Below, one piece after another: positions 1-7,530 of a stretch of DNA of 18,497 nucleotides; within the stretch, counting starts at the first letter, position 1; each line of letters begins with the position of its first letter. The notes under the pieces are model-generated. The model worked only from the letters and a program-made list of their open reading frames with translations, did no database searches and was not told the origin of the DNA. The position numbers and the translations under genes were made by a program. This DNA comes from Croceibacterium_A sp044506565 (lineage in GTDB: Bacteria; Pseudomonadota; Alphaproteobacteria; Sphingomonadales; Sphingomonadaceae). The DNA lies in NCBI GenBank assembly GCA_044506565.1, contig JBIQKN010000054.1:1-18497 (forward strand), read 5' to 3'.

Positions 1-171
1 GCGTTCCTCGCCGGAGCCGAGCAGCACTCCGGCAGCTGGTGGAGCGACTGGCTCGCCTGGCTCGCAGGGCTGGGCGGCGACACGGTCCCCGCCAGAGGCA
101 AGCGCGCGCCCGGCAGCAAGGGTGACAAGGTCATCGAGGATGCGCCCGGGCGTTATGTCGCGATGCGATAA
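1..171 (+). CDS. phaC: Class I poly(3-hydroxyalkanoate) synthase, C-terminal end (partial)
   Basis: Frame 1 is open from the window edge to a TAA at 169-171, giving the last 56 residues of a longer protein. The segment holds GSWWSDWLAWL followed by a TVPAR-type turn and the closing APGRYV. This is the pattern seen at the C terminus of class I PHA synthases (PhaC), the cytoplasmic enzymes that polymerise (R)-3-hydroxyacyl-CoA into polyester granules. The catalytic Cys-Asp-His triad lies upstream of the window and cannot be checked. A phasin gene follows about 120 bases downstream on the same strand, a classic phaC-phaP arrangement, which supports the call. The family assignment is good, but only the tail is visible, so whether the enzyme is complete is unknown. 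Confidence 0.85.
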   Translation, partial: AFLAGAEQHSGSWWSDWLAWLAGLGGDTVPARGKRAPGSKGDKVIEDAPGRYVAMR

Positions 172-194
172 CGATCCGCCGCCTGCACCCCGCA

Positions 195-257
195 TTGTGC
201 GCTGCACAAAAATTCCTTGACGTTCGTACCCGCGATGCATATTGTGCACTGCAGCAA
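195..257 (+). promoter_or_regulatory. Phasin promoter between two TGC-N3-GCA (PhaR-type) operator sites
   Basis: A perfect inverted repeat TTGTGC-GCT-GCACAA lies at 195-209. A second, TTGTGC-ACT-GCA followed by GCAA, lies at 242-257. Between them sit a -35-like TTGACG (217-222) and, after 17 bases, a -10-like TATTGT (240-245) that overlaps the second site. PHA repressors of the PhaR family are known to bind TGC-N3-GCA type sequences at phasin promoters. A repressor on the second site would block the -10 box. The predicted transcript start near 252 also argues for translation starting at 293. Site sequences are seen directly; the regulator is inferred. Confidence 0.7.
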
Positions 258-292
258 TGGCGTTTGAATCGCGGTTTCGAAGCGAGGACACG

Positions 293-1036
293 ATGGCCAG
301 CGGACCCGACAAGCCGACGGACAGCGCGGAAAAGGCATACGCCGAAGCCGCCGCACAGGCCGGGACTGCGAATGGGGCGGCTCCTGCGAAGCGCGCACCG
401 GCGAAGAGAAAGCCGGTCGCGGTGAAGAAGGTGCCGAAGCCCGTGGCCAAACCCTCGCCCGAGGTCGTGAAGGCTCCGGAGCCCGTGACGGAAGCTGCGG
501 TCGTCGAGGCCGCGTCCGAAGTCCCGAAAGAGGCGCCGGCATCGATCGAGAAGACGCCCCAGCAACCGACGATTACCGAATTGAAGGAAAAGATCATGGC
601 GACTGCCAAGACCCCCGATTTCACCAAGCCCGTCACCGAAGCGATCGGCGAGTTCCAGTCCAAGGCCAAGGCGGCCTACGAGAAGGGCACCGAGGCGATG
701 ACCGAGGCGACCGAGTTCGCCAAGGGCAACGTCGAGGCGCTCGTCGAGAGCGGCAAGATCCTCGCCTCCGGCGCGCAGGATCTCGGCAAGACTTACGTCG
801 AGGAGGCCAAGAGCGCCTACGAGACGCTGACCGCCGACCTCAAGGAATTGGCCGCGATCAAGAGCCCGACCGAGCTGTTCCAGCTCCAGGGCAAGATCAT
901 GCGCCGCAACTTCGACACGCTGGTCGCGACCGGCTCGAAGAACACCGAAGCGGTGATGAAGCTGGCCAACGACGCCTTCGCGCCGATCTCCGGCCGCGTC
1001 AGCCTCGCCGCCGAGAAGCTGGCCAAGGTCGCCTGA
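293..1036 (+). CDS. Phasin family protein with Ala/Lys/Pro-rich N-terminal extension
   Basis: This 247-residue protein should coat PHA granules in the cytoplasm and control their size and number. Residues about 1-95 are a low-complexity Ala/Pro/Lys/Glu/Val-rich tail. Residues about 100-247 are an amphipathic helical phasin domain (many A, E, K and few aromatics, with segments such as FQSKAKAAYEKG and SPTELFQLQGK). It follows phaC directly and has its own promoter with two PhaR-type sites. I chose ATG 293 because GAGG at 284-287 is a well-placed ribosome site and the predicted transcript starts near 252; upstream in-frame starts at 242 (TTG) and 257 (ATG) fall at or next to that point. An internal ATG at 596 with a strong AAGGAA site could give a 146-residue core phasin. 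The basic extension recalls the histone-like tails of PhaF-type phasins, but here it is N-terminal. Confidence 0.9.
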   Translation: MASGPDKPTDSAEKAYAEAAAQAGTANGAAPAKRAPAKRKPVAVKKVPKPVAKPSPEVVKAPEPVTEAAVVEAASEVPKEAPASIEKTPQQPTITELKEKIMATAKTPDFTKPVTEAIGEFQSKAKAAYEKGTEAMTEATEFAKGNVEALVESGKILASGAQDLGKTYVEEAKSAYETLTADLKELAAIKSPTELFQLQGKIMRRNFDTLVATGSKNTEAVMKLANDAFAPISGRVSLAAEKLAKVA

Positions 1037-1052
1037 TCGAACGGACATCCCT

Positions 1053-1112
1053 CCGCCGGCGCTCCTCTCCCTGCCGGCGGACACGGACGGCCCGGGTCGC
1101 ACGACCCGGGCC
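1053..1112 (+). terminator. Two GC-rich hairpins after the phasin gene
   Basis: CCGCCGGC (1053-1060) pairs with GCCGGCGG (1073-1080). A second, very stable hairpin pairs GGCCCGGGTCG (1089-1099) with CGACCCGGGCC (1102-1112). Neither is followed by a T run, so they are not textbook intrinsic terminators. They may stabilise the 3' end of the phasin mRNA or slow polymerase before clpS. Confidence 0.5.
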
Positions 1113-1202
1113 GGCTCGATTCGGGACGGCCGCTTCCGGTTAACCCTGCTTTTCGGCTGCGCATCTTGCGACAGCGCGGCCCGATACGATATTTGTCGTC
1201 CC

Positions 1203-1598
1203 ATGCTCCGGATTCATGCCACCCTGCCGCACGAGGCCAGCGCAGCGTACCGTTCGCCCGTGCGCGCGTCCGATGACGACGACGGCAAGCCGATCGACGG
1301 CGAAGGCCAGGTCGGCGTCGCCACGAAGACCCGGGCCAAGTCCAAGAAGCCGAGCCAGTACAAGGTGCTGATGCTCAACGACGACTACACGCCGATGGAG
1401 TTCGTCGTGATGTGCCTCAAGCGCTTCTTCCGGATGGATCTCGAGCAGGCCACCCGCGTCATGCTCCATGTTCACCAGAAGGGGGTCGGGGTGTGCGGCG
1501 TCTATCCCTACGAGGTCGCCGAGACCAAGGTGAACCAGGTGATGGACTTCGCCCGCCAGAACCAGCACCCGCTGCAGTGCACGCTCGAGAAGGCCTGA
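1203..1598 (+). CDS. clpS: ATP-dependent Clp protease adaptor ClpS
   Basis: ClpS binds the N-domain of ClpA and delivers N-end-rule substrates to ClpAP in the cytoplasm. The 131-residue protein has a variable, acidic then basic N-terminal arm (about 1-48) and the conserved core from about 52. That core includes LNDDYTPMEFVV (58-69), which contains the Asn-Asp-Asp substrate-pocket residues, and MLHVHQKG (87-94) with the expected pocket histidine. The core is complete. The start is uncertain: ATG 1203 has no ribosome-binding site and lies just downstream of a weak promoter-like stretch (TTGCGA 1166-1171, GATATT 1188-1193), so the mRNA might be nearly leaderless. GTG 1260 would give a shorter arm. 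clpA is not adjacent; lptF follows about 105 bases later. Confidence 0.95.
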   Translation: MLRIHATLPHEASAAYRSPVRASDDDDGKPIDGEGQVGVATKTRAKSKKPSQYKVLMLNDDYTPMEFVVMCLKRFFRMDLEQATRVMLHVHQKGVGVCGVYPYEVAETKVNQVMDFARQNQHPLQCTLEKA

Positions 1599-1703
1599 GC
1601 CCTCTCTCCTGAACGGGAACGAGGCCGCAATGAAGGCATGACCTCGGGCAAGGGCGCCGCTATAGCGCGCGAAACTCACACCCGCCCGGGCCGTTGACCT
1701 GAC

Positions 1704-2945
1704 TTGACGTTGTTCACCGCCATCGACCGCTACGTATTCCGGCTCGTGCTGATGCCGATGCTCGGCGTGTTCGCGCTCGCCGCGTCGCTGCTGATGCTCG
1801 AGAAGATGCTGCGGCTGATGGAGTTCGTCTCGACCGAAGGCGGGCCGGTGACGATCGTGTTCCGGATGCTCGTCAACCTGATTCCCGAGTACGCGGGCCT
1901 CGCGATCCCGCTCGGGGTCATGCTCGGCATCCTGTTCGCCTTCCGCAAGCTGGCCACGACCAGCGAGCTCGACGTGATGCGCGCGGTCGGGCTCAGCTAC
2001 ACGCGGCTGCTACGCGTGCCGTACATCATCACGATCCTGCTGATGGGGATCAACTTCGCCATCGTCGGCTACTGGCAGCCGCTCGCCCGCTACTCTTACG
2101 AGCAGCTCGACTTCGAGCTGCGCTCCGGCGCGCTCGGCGCGTCGATCAAGGTCGGCGAATTCACCCAGATCGAGGACCGCGTCGCACTCAGGATCGAACG
2201 CAGCGAGGACGACGGGCAGCGCCTGCTCGGGATCTTCGCGCGGATCGCCGACGACAAGGGGCAGGTGCTGTCGATCTCGGCGCGCGAAGGCCGCTTCCTC
2301 GCCAACCGCGAAAATCGCAACACGATCATTCTCCGGCTGACCGACGGCACGATCGTGCAGGACATCCCCGGCCAGACCCCGCGCGTGCTGAGCTTCTCGC
2401 AGCACGACCTGCCGATCGACCTGCCGGCGATCGAGCGCTTCCGCGAGCGGGGCGACAAGAACCGCGAGTACCTGCTGCCCGAGCTGCTCCAGCTCGGCTG
2501 GAGCGAGGATTCGACCGCCGAGGAGCGCGCGGGCGGGCAGGCGGCCTTCAGCTACCGCATGGTCGAGGTCCTGATGATGCTGATGCTGCCGCTGCTCGCG
2601 GTGGCGCTGGCGATTCCGCCCAAGCGATCGACCTCGGCTCTCGGCGTGTTCGTCTCGATCGTGATGGTCGTCGCCTACCACAAGGTGAACCAGTACGGGC
2701 AGTCGGTCGCCGAACTCGGGCGGGTCGACCCGCTCCTCGCCTTGTGGGGGCCATTCGTGCTGTTCGCCGCGCTGATTGCCTGGATGTACTTCCGCGTCGC
2801 GTTCGTGCCCGGCGGGCAGGCGATCGGCGCGCTCGAGTCGTTCTACGCCAAGCTCGCCAAGAGGCTGACCTCCCTGTTGCGGCGGCGCGACCGCCCGCAT
2901 CCGCACGAGACCGGCGCGGAGGAGGCGTTCGCCGGTGCTGCTTGA
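1704..2945 (+). CDS. lptF: LPS export ABC transporter permease LptF
   Basis: LptF is one of two inner-membrane permease subunits of the LptB2FG complex, which extracts lipopolysaccharide and pushes it along the LptC-LptA-LptD bridge. The 413-residue protein has three N-terminal membrane segments (about 12-32, 55-82, 103-124), a periplasmic beta-rich domain (about 130-260), three more hydrophobic segments (about 285-365), and a basic cytoplasmic tail. The conserved cytoplasmic segment SELDVMRAVGLS (87-98), which contacts LptB in this family, is present. The start is TTG 1704, with a second in-frame TTG two codons on and no clear ribosome site, so the exact N terminus is uncertain. The stop overlaps lptG by 11 bases, showing a two-gene operon. 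Confidence 0.95.
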   Translation: MTLFTAIDRYVFRLVLMPMLGVFALAASLLMLEKMLRLMEFVSTEGGPVTIVFRMLVNLIPEYAGLAIPLGVMLGILFAFRKLATTSELDVMRAVGLSYTRLLRVPYIITILLMGINFAIVGYWQPLARYSYEQLDFELRSGALGASIKVGEFTQIEDRVALRIERSEDDGQRLLGIFARIADDKGQVLSISAREGRFLANRENRNTIILRLTDGTIVQDIPGQTPRVLSFSQHDLPIDLPAIERFRERGDKNREYLLPELLQLGWSEDSTAEERAGGQAAFSYRMVEVLMMLMLPLLAVALAIPPKRSTSALGVFVSIVMVVAYHKVNQYGQSVAELGRVDPLLALWGPFVLFAALIAWMYFRVAFVPGGQAIGALESFYAKLAKRLTSLLRRRDRPHPHETGAEEAFAGAA

Positions 2946-4035
2946 TTTCTTCCCGTCGCGAACCCTTACCTGGTATCTTGGCAAGACCTTCGCGATCCGC
3001 ATCCTCGCGGTGCTGTTCATGCTTGTCGTCGTGCTGATGATGCTCGACCTGCTGAGCCGGACCGGCGACATCCTCGCCCACCCGGACAACGGCGAAGCGC
3101 AGCTGCTGCACTACGTGTCGCTGCGCATTCCGCAGCTGATCTCCCGCTTCCTGCCTTACTCTGTGCTGCTGGCCACGATCATTACGCTGGCGACCTTCAA
3201 CCAGAACAGCGAGGTCGTGGCGATGAAGGCCGCCGGGCTCTCTGCGCACCAGATCCTCGCGCCGCTGGTGCTGGTCGCGCTCGCCGTGGCGGCGCTGTCG
3301 TTCGCCTTCAACGAGCGCATCGTGATCCGCGCCAACGCCTCGCTCAAGGCGTGGGAGGCTGCCGACTACGGTCCGGTTCCCCCGGCTGCCCAGACACGCG
3401 CCAACATCTACCTCAACGACGGCAACGACGTGCTGCTCGCCTCGCGGATCGAGGGCACCGGCCCGGCGACCGTCATGCACGGCGTGACCTACTACGAACG
3501 CGACGAGGCCGGGATGATCCAGCGCCAGGTGCGCGCGCCCGTCGCGCGCTATGCAGGGCCCGGCTGGCGGCTGGAGAAGCCGCGGCTGTTCGAGGTCGGC
3601 CCCACGGACACCCGCGAGCTGGCGGGCACGGTCGTCGTCGCCCCGGGCCTGTCCCTCGGGCAGGTCGAGCTGCAGCGGGTCGACCCCGAGGCGGAATCGA
3701 TCGGACAGCTCGCGCGGTCGATCGACGCGCTCGAGGCGGCGGGACGGCGGACCAGCGAGTACAAGGCCAAGTGGTGGCACAAGATTTCGGGCCCGCTCTC
3801 CGCCGCGCTTATGCCACTGCTCGGCGCAGTGGCCGGTTTCGGACTGGCTCGTTCGGGGCACCTGCTGGCGCGCGCGATCATCGGAATGGCGCTCGGGTTC
3901 GCCTTTTTCGTGGTCGACAACGCCGCTCTGGCGCTCGGCGGATTCGGCGGTTATCCGCCGCTTCTCGCCGCCTGGGCGCCGTTCGTGCTGTTCTTCCTGC
4001 TCGGCGAAACCGTGCTCATCCGCACCGAGGAATGA
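2935..4035 (+). CDS. lptG: LPS export ABC transporter permease LptG
   Basis: LptG is the second permease of LptB2FG and pairs with LptF in the inner membrane. The 366-residue protein shows the same layout as LptF: N-terminal hydrophobic segments (about 18-40, 62-88, 106-125), a periplasmic domain (about 130-280) and three C-terminal segments (about 290-360). The LptB-facing segment SEVVAMKAAGLS (92-103) matches its partner. Translation starts at GTG 2935, inside the end of lptF, with a strong GGAGGAGG site at 2918-2925. Translation is therefore probably coupled, keeping the two subunits equimolar. Length is normal for the family. The other Lpt genes are not in the window. Confidence 0.95.
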   Translation: MLLDFFPSRTLTWYLGKTFAIRILAVLFMLVVVLMMLDLLSRTGDILAHPDNGEAQLLHYVSLRIPQLISRFLPYSVLLATIITLATFNQNSEVVAMKAAGLSAHQILAPLVLVALAVAALSFAFNERIVIRANASLKAWEAADYGPVPPAAQTRANIYLNDGNDVLLASRIEGTGPATVMHGVTYYERDEAGMIQRQVRAPVARYAGPGWRLEKPRLFEVGPTDTRELAGTVVVAPGLSLGQVELQRVDPEAESIGQLARSIDALEAAGRRTSEYKAKWWHKISGPLSAALMPLLGAVAGFGLARSGHLLARAIIGMALGFAFFVVDNAALALGGFGGYPPLLAAWAPFVLFFLLGETVLIRTEE

Positions 4036-4149
4036 GCGTCCGCTCCGCGGCATCGCGCTTGCAACGCCACATTTTTGCCATTATTTGAGACCCCGCTCGC
4101 GCCGCTGCGAGTCTCTCGTGGGATCAGTCCCATTCTAGGAGATACTGTC

Positions 4150-4386
4150 ATGAAGAAGTTTGCTCTGGCTGCCATCTCGGCCACCGCCGTGTTCGCTCTG
4201 TCCGCCTGTGGCGGCGACGCCACCACCGAAGAGCCGGTCGCCGAGGATACCGCCATCGTCGAGGAAGCTCCGATGGAAGCCACCGACCCGGCCGTCGAGG
4301 CCACCGACGCTACCGCGACCGACGCTGCGGCCGCCGACGCTGCGGCGACCGAGGCCGCTCCCGTCGAGGAAGCTCCGGCGGAGTAA
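4150..4386 (+). CDS. Small acidic, alanine-rich predicted lipoprotein
   Basis: This 78-residue protein opens with a lipoprotein signal (MKKFALAAISATAVFALSAC), with lipobox LSAC placing the lipidated cysteine at residue 20. A GG follows, then a tail made almost only of A, T, D, E, P and V with repeated ATDA/ADAAA and VEEAP blocks. Such tails are disordered and strongly acidic, so the protein is likely tethered to a membrane and exposed in the periplasm. Its function is unknown to me. ATG 4150 is supported by AGGAG at 4137-4141; an in-frame start at 4075 lacks such a site and would bury the signal peptide. It stands alone between lptG and a strong terminator, so it is probably a monocistronic gene. 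Confidence 0.85.
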   Translation: MKKFALAAISATAVFALSACGGDATTEEPVAEDTAIVEEAPMEATDPAVEATDATATDAAAADAAATEAAPVEEAPAE

Positions 4387-4398
4387 GCCATTGCGCAT

Positions 4399-4469
4399 CG
4401 CCGGGCCCCGGCCCGGCGATACCAAGGCGAAGGGCGCGTGAGCCGAACGGCTCCGCGCCCTTTTCGTTT
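4399..4469 (+). terminator. Rho-independent terminator of the lipoprotein gene
   Basis: The main hairpin pairs GGGCGCG (4432-4438) with CGCGCCC (4454-4460), extended by GAGCC (4440-4444) with GGCTC (4449-4453) around a GAAC loop. It is followed directly by TTTTCGTTT (4461-4469). A second hairpin with 9-base arms (CGCCGGGCC / GGCCCGGCG, 4399-4418) lies just upstream. The polarity of the T run fits termination of + strand transcripts coming from 4150-4386. Confidence 0.9.
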
Positions 4470-4486
4470 GCATGCGACTGTGGGGG

Positions 4487-5608
4487 TCAGGCGGTAAGCT
4501 TGCCTTCGGACGCACCGCCTGGCCGATGACGCCACATCGTCTGCCGGGCGATCCGCGCGACCAGCCCGAGCAGGCCGGGATAGCTCGCCCGCTCGTACGT
4601 CGAGCCAGCGCCGAGTTTCGCCATCAGGCGCCGATGCGCCTCGCCGAGCGAGTGATAGGGCAGGCTCGGCAGCAGGTGGTGGAGGGCGTGATAGCGCAGC
4701 CCCACCGGCGCCCACAGCGCCGCCAGCGGCCCGGGCGGCGGCACGTTGACCGAATCGAGGAACTGCGCGGTGACCGTCATCGGCTCGCCGTCGTTCTCCC
4801 ACAGGTGCGCGACCAGCGTGCGCAACTGGTTGAGTACCGCCGTGCCGGAAAGCACGGCCAGCGCGATCAGCAGCGGCCGCCAGCCGAGCCAGAACACGCT
4901 GGCAATCACCGCCAGGGCCCAGACCGAGGCGCCGAATTCCTGCCAGAACACCTGGCGCGCGAATTCGCCATCGGCCGGCCGGCGGCGGAAGGCTGGATTG
5001 ATCGACAGCGCCGAGAACCGCTCCCACACCAGCCGGCGCAGCGGCGGGATGACCGCGCCGAGCGGCACCAGCACGGCCGAGCGGATCAGGAACGCCGGCG
5101 GGGCAAGCGCCGCGACGAGGATGAACACCGGCAGCGTCCACGGCTTCATTAGCGCCAGCGGCAGGTATTCGGGGTCCTCCGCTGTGCCATAGCGGGTGCG
5201 CGCGTGGTGCAGCGTGTGCACGTTCTCGTACATCAGCGACGGCGTCAGCAGCGGGATGCCGACCAGGAGGTTCCAGCCGAGCCGGAAGCCCGGCAGCGCG
5301 TTGCGGTGGATGTGCGTCAGCTCGTGGATGAACAGCAGCGCGCGGTAGAGCGCGAACGCGGCGAGCACGCCCGAGGCCACCGCCAGCCAGGTGTCGTCGA
5401 TCAGGATCGCCCCGGCGAGCGCTGCATAGCCGAGCGCGGCCGAGAGCAGCATGTCGGGCCAGTAGATGCCCGGACGCGCGGCGGCGAGATCGCGCGTCAC
5501 CTCGGCGGCGGCGCGCAGCATCGCCATGTCGTCAGGAATGGCCTCGATTCCCGTGCGGCTCGGTGGTTCGGTCCTGACGGAGACCGTCATGGCTGGCTGG
5601 GCATTCAT
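4487..5608 (-). CDS. Membrane-bound fatty acid desaturase family protein
   Basis: This is a di-iron integral membrane oxygenase or desaturase. The 373-residue protein carries histidine boxes HELTHIH (95-101), HTLHH (131-135) and HALHH (307-311). Additional histidines near 268, 319 and 325 could also take part in metal binding. Hydrophobic spans lie near 54-94, 112-124, 155-190 and 226-260. The family introduces double bonds or hydroxyls into acyl chains, or into carotenoid-like substrates, using O2 and electrons from a reductase; the exact substrate cannot be told from sequence. I use ATG 5608, preceded by GGAA on the coding strand; ATG 5590 and TTG 5671 are alternatives. It is divergent from the GNAT-like gene, with about 110 bases between them. 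Confidence 0.88.
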   Translation of the reverse strand: MNAQPAMTVSVRTEPPSRTGIEAIPDDMAMLRAAAEVTRDLAAARPGIYWPDMLLSAALGYAALAGAILIDDTWLAVASGVLAAFALYRALLFIHELTHIHRNALPGFRLGWNLLVGIPLLTPSLMYENVHTLHHARTRYGTAEDPEYLPLALMKPWTLPVFILVAALAPPAFLIRSAVLVPLGAVIPPLRRLVWERFSALSINPAFRRRPADGEFARQVFWQEFGASVWALAVIASVFWLGWRPLLIALAVLSGTAVLNQLRTLVAHLWENDGEPMTVTAQFLDSVNVPPPGPLAALWAPVGLRYHALHHLLPSLPYHSLGEAHRRLMAKLGAGSTYERASYPGLLGLVARIARQTMWRHRPGGASEGKLTA

Positions 5609-5664
5609 GCAACTGTTTCCAACTAAGGCGCCCGACGTTGAGAGACTGCGCCACAGGGGTGCGC

Positions 5665-5700
5665 TTGACAAGGCGCCGAGACCATACGCAGGGCTAACCC
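5665..5700 (+). promoter_or_regulatory. Promoter candidate upstream of the GNAT-like gene
   Basis: A perfect -35 hexamer TTGACA is at 5665-5670 in the short divergent region. No good -10 box lies at the standard distance (the nearest are TACGCA and GGCTAA at poor spacing). Only the -35 is convincing, so this is a tentative call. Confidence 0.35.
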
Positions 5701-5721
5701 TCCCTGAACGAAGGCTACGTC

Positions 5722-6879
5722 GTGTCGACAGCAGAAGTAGTGATTGCCCCGGTTTCCGGCAAGGCGGACCTCGATGCCTTCATCGACCTCGCCTACCGGA
5801 TCAACGAGCCCGATCCCCACTGGGTGCCGCCGCTCCGCGCCGAGGTGGTCGAGCTGCTTACGCCGGGCAAGAACCCGTTCCACGAGCACGCGAAGATGCA
5901 ATTGTTCCTCGCGCGACGCGGGGGCCGCGTGGTCGGCCGCATTTCTGCGCATTACGACGAACTCGCGCTGGCCCAGCCCGTACGGCAGGGCATGGGGCCG
6001 GGCACGGGCAACTGGGGCCTGTTCGAGGCCGAGGATGAGGCCGTTGCGCATGCCCTGATCGCCCGCGCCGAAGCCTGGCTGCGCGACCAAGGCATGACAA
6101 GGGTGCTCGCCCCGATCAGCCTGTCGATCTGGGAAGAGCCCGGCCTCCTGGTCATGGGCCACGACCACTCGCCGATGGTCATGATGGGGCACAACCGGCC
6201 CGAGTACGAGGCGTGGATCGAGCAGGCCGGCTATGCGGTCGCCAAGCGGCTGCTGACCTATGACCTGCCGGTCGAGAAAGGCTTCCCGCCGCTGGTCAAC
6301 AAGATCGTCGCGCTCGGCGAGAAGAACGAGCGGATCCGCATCCGGCCGGTCGACAAGCGCCAGTTCGATCGCGACGCGGCGATCATCATCGACATCCTCA
6401 ACGACGCCTGGTCGGAGAACTGGGGCTTCGTTCCGTTCACCGAGGCCGAGAAGGCCTACGGCGCGAAGAAGCTCGCCCCGCTGATCTTCGAGGAGGTCAA
6501 CATGATCGCCGAACTCGACGGCGAGCCGGTCGCGTTCATGCTCGCGCTGCCCGACGTCAACGCGGTGATCAAGCCGATGAAGGGCCGGCTGTTTCCGTTC
6601 AACTTCATCAAGCTGCTCTGGTGGCTGCGCAAGGCGCGCCCGGCGGATTTCCGCGTTCCGCTGATGGGCGTCGTCCGCAGGTTGCAGGCCAGCCGCATGG
6701 CCAGCCAGCTCGCCTTCATGATGATCGAGTACATCCGCCGTGCGGGCGTCGGGGTGCACGGGGCGAAACGCGCCGAGGTTGGCTGGATTCTCGAGGACAA
6801 CCAGGGAATGGTCGCGATCGCCGACGCCATCGGCAGCAAGGTCAATCGCGAGTATCGTATATACGACAAGGGGCTGTAG
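5722..6879 (+). CDS. GNAT-like N-acetyltransferase family protein
   Basis: This 385-residue soluble protein belongs to a conserved alphaproteobacterial family usually labelled N-acetyltransferase (some members carry an old 'dATP pyrophosphohydrolase' label). It has the look of a two-part GNAT protein. An N-terminal part with MQLFLARRGGRVVGRISA (about 59-76) resembles the central GNAT strands. A second part near 200-300 contains NDAWSENWGFVPFT, and MIAELDGEPVAFML resembles another such core. Near the C terminus AEVGWILEDNQGM (about 350) fits the acetyl-CoA-binding end of a GNAT fold. Substrate unknown. The start is GTG 5722, with AAGG at 5711-5714. It stands alone, with no close neighbour on its strand until 6962. 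Confidence 0.7.
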   Translation: MSTAEVVIAPVSGKADLDAFIDLAYRINEPDPHWVPPLRAEVVELLTPGKNPFHEHAKMQLFLARRGGRVVGRISAHYDELALAQPVRQGMGPGTGNWGLFEAEDEAVAHALIARAEAWLRDQGMTRVLAPISLSIWEEPGLLVMGHDHSPMVMMGHNRPEYEAWIEQAGYAVAKRLLTYDLPVEKGFPPLVNKIVALGEKNERIRIRPVDKRQFDRDAAIIIDILNDAWSENWGFVPFTEAEKAYGAKKLAPLIFEEVNMIAELDGEPVAFMLALPDVNAVIKPMKGRLFPFNFIKLLWWLRKARPADFRVPLMGVVRRLQASRMASQLAFMMIEYIRRAGVGVHGAKRAEVGWILEDNQGMVAIADAIGSKVNREYRIYDKGL

Positions 6880-6895
6880 GCTCGCGCCGGACCGC

Positions 6896-6921
6896 GGAAC
6901 CTGGATCGGCTCGTAGGGGTT
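6896..6921 (+). promoter_or_regulatory. Possible sigma-EcfG promoter of the single-domain response regulator
   Basis: GGAAC (6896-6900) is followed after 17 bases by GGTT (6918-6921). The EcfG consensus is GGAAC-N16/17-CGTT, so the -35 is perfect and the -10 differs at one base. The block is also symmetric (GGAACC-N16-GGTTCC), so it could instead be an operator. It lies about 40 bases upstream of the ATG at 6962. Confidence 0.5.
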
Positions 6922-6961
6922 CCACCATCGCGGGCGGTCGGAAAGCTCGTCAGGGACAGAC

Positions 6962-7381
6962 ATGCGCCGCGAAAAGACTGACAAGAGCAACAAGCGGCTG
7001 GAGAGGGTTCTCCTCGTCGAGGACGACCTGATCGTTGCGCTCGCCACGGAAGCGGCGCTGCTCGACGCCGGCGCGGCCGAGGTCGTTGTTTGCCCGAGCA
7101 TCGCGGTGACCATGGCGGCGCTCGAACAGGGGCCGGCCGAGGCGATCGTGCTCGACGTCCACCTCGCCGACCGCGACGACGGCTGGGCCCTGGCCGAGCT
7201 CGTCGAACTGCTAGGTCCCAGACCTCCCTACATCGTCTTCGCTACCGGGGCCCCGCAGGACATCCCGCCGGAAGTCGCCGAAATGGGCCCGGTGTTCGAG
7301 AAGCCCTACGATCCCCGCGAGCTCGCCGAGGCCGTGGTCAATGGGGCGCGCCGCGGGCTGATCGCACGCCTGCTCGGGTGA
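6962..7381 (+). CDS. Single-domain response regulator, FATG-motif (SdrG / 'FAT GUY'-like)
   Basis: A stand-alone receiver domain of 139 residues with no output domain. Visible key residues are the acidic cluster E20-D21-D22, phosphoacceptor D65 (IVLDVHLAD), T95, and K114 in FEKPYDP. The segment PYIVFATG (89-96) matches the FATG signature of the alphaproteobacterial 'FAT GUY' regulators. One of these, Sphingomonas SdrG, feeds into the PhyR general stress cascade. Downstream lies phyR, and a probable EcfG-type promoter lies upstream; both fit a stress-signalling role. ATG 6962 has AGGGA at 6952-6956. The motif diverges after FATG (APQDIP rather than the typical aromatic residues), so orthology to SdrG is inferred, not shown. 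Confidence 0.9.
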   Translation: MRREKTDKSNKRLERVLLVEDDLIVALATEAALLDAGAAEVVVCPSIAVTMAALEQGPAEAIVLDVHLADRDDGWALAELVELLGPRPPYIVFATGAPQDIPPEVAEMGPVFEKPYDPRELAEAVVNGARRGLIARLLG

Positions 7382-7411
7382 GCGGCACCTGACGAGGCAG
7401 GCGGGTCGACG

Positions 7412-7447
7412 AAAAAAAGGGCCCCGCTCCAACGAGCGGGGGCCTTT
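7412..7447. terminator. Bidirectional-looking intrinsic terminator
   Basis: An AAAAAAA tract (7412-7418) precedes a GC stem in which GGCCCCGCTC (7419/20-7429) pairs with GAGCGGGG-GCC around a CAAC loop. The stem is followed by TTT at 7445-7447. It closes the response-regulator transcript and separates it from phyR. Confidence 0.85.
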
Positions 7448-7530
7448 CGGGATCGTATCACCAGCCGCTTGGACGGGAGGGGGGGTCTCGGCGGTGACAT
7501 TGCCTCAATGACCGGCCCCGACAGTGGTTC

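Noticed and set aside
131..1204. Long minus-strand open frame (357 codons) opposite the phasin gene
   Set aside because: Its translation is low-complexity Arg/Gly/Leu-rich with no family features and mirrors the phasin codon pattern; it is a high-GC shadow.
2548..4053. 501-codon minus-strand open frame opposite lptF-lptG
   Set aside because: Arg/His/Glu-rich with no domain; lptF and lptG on the + strand are clear.
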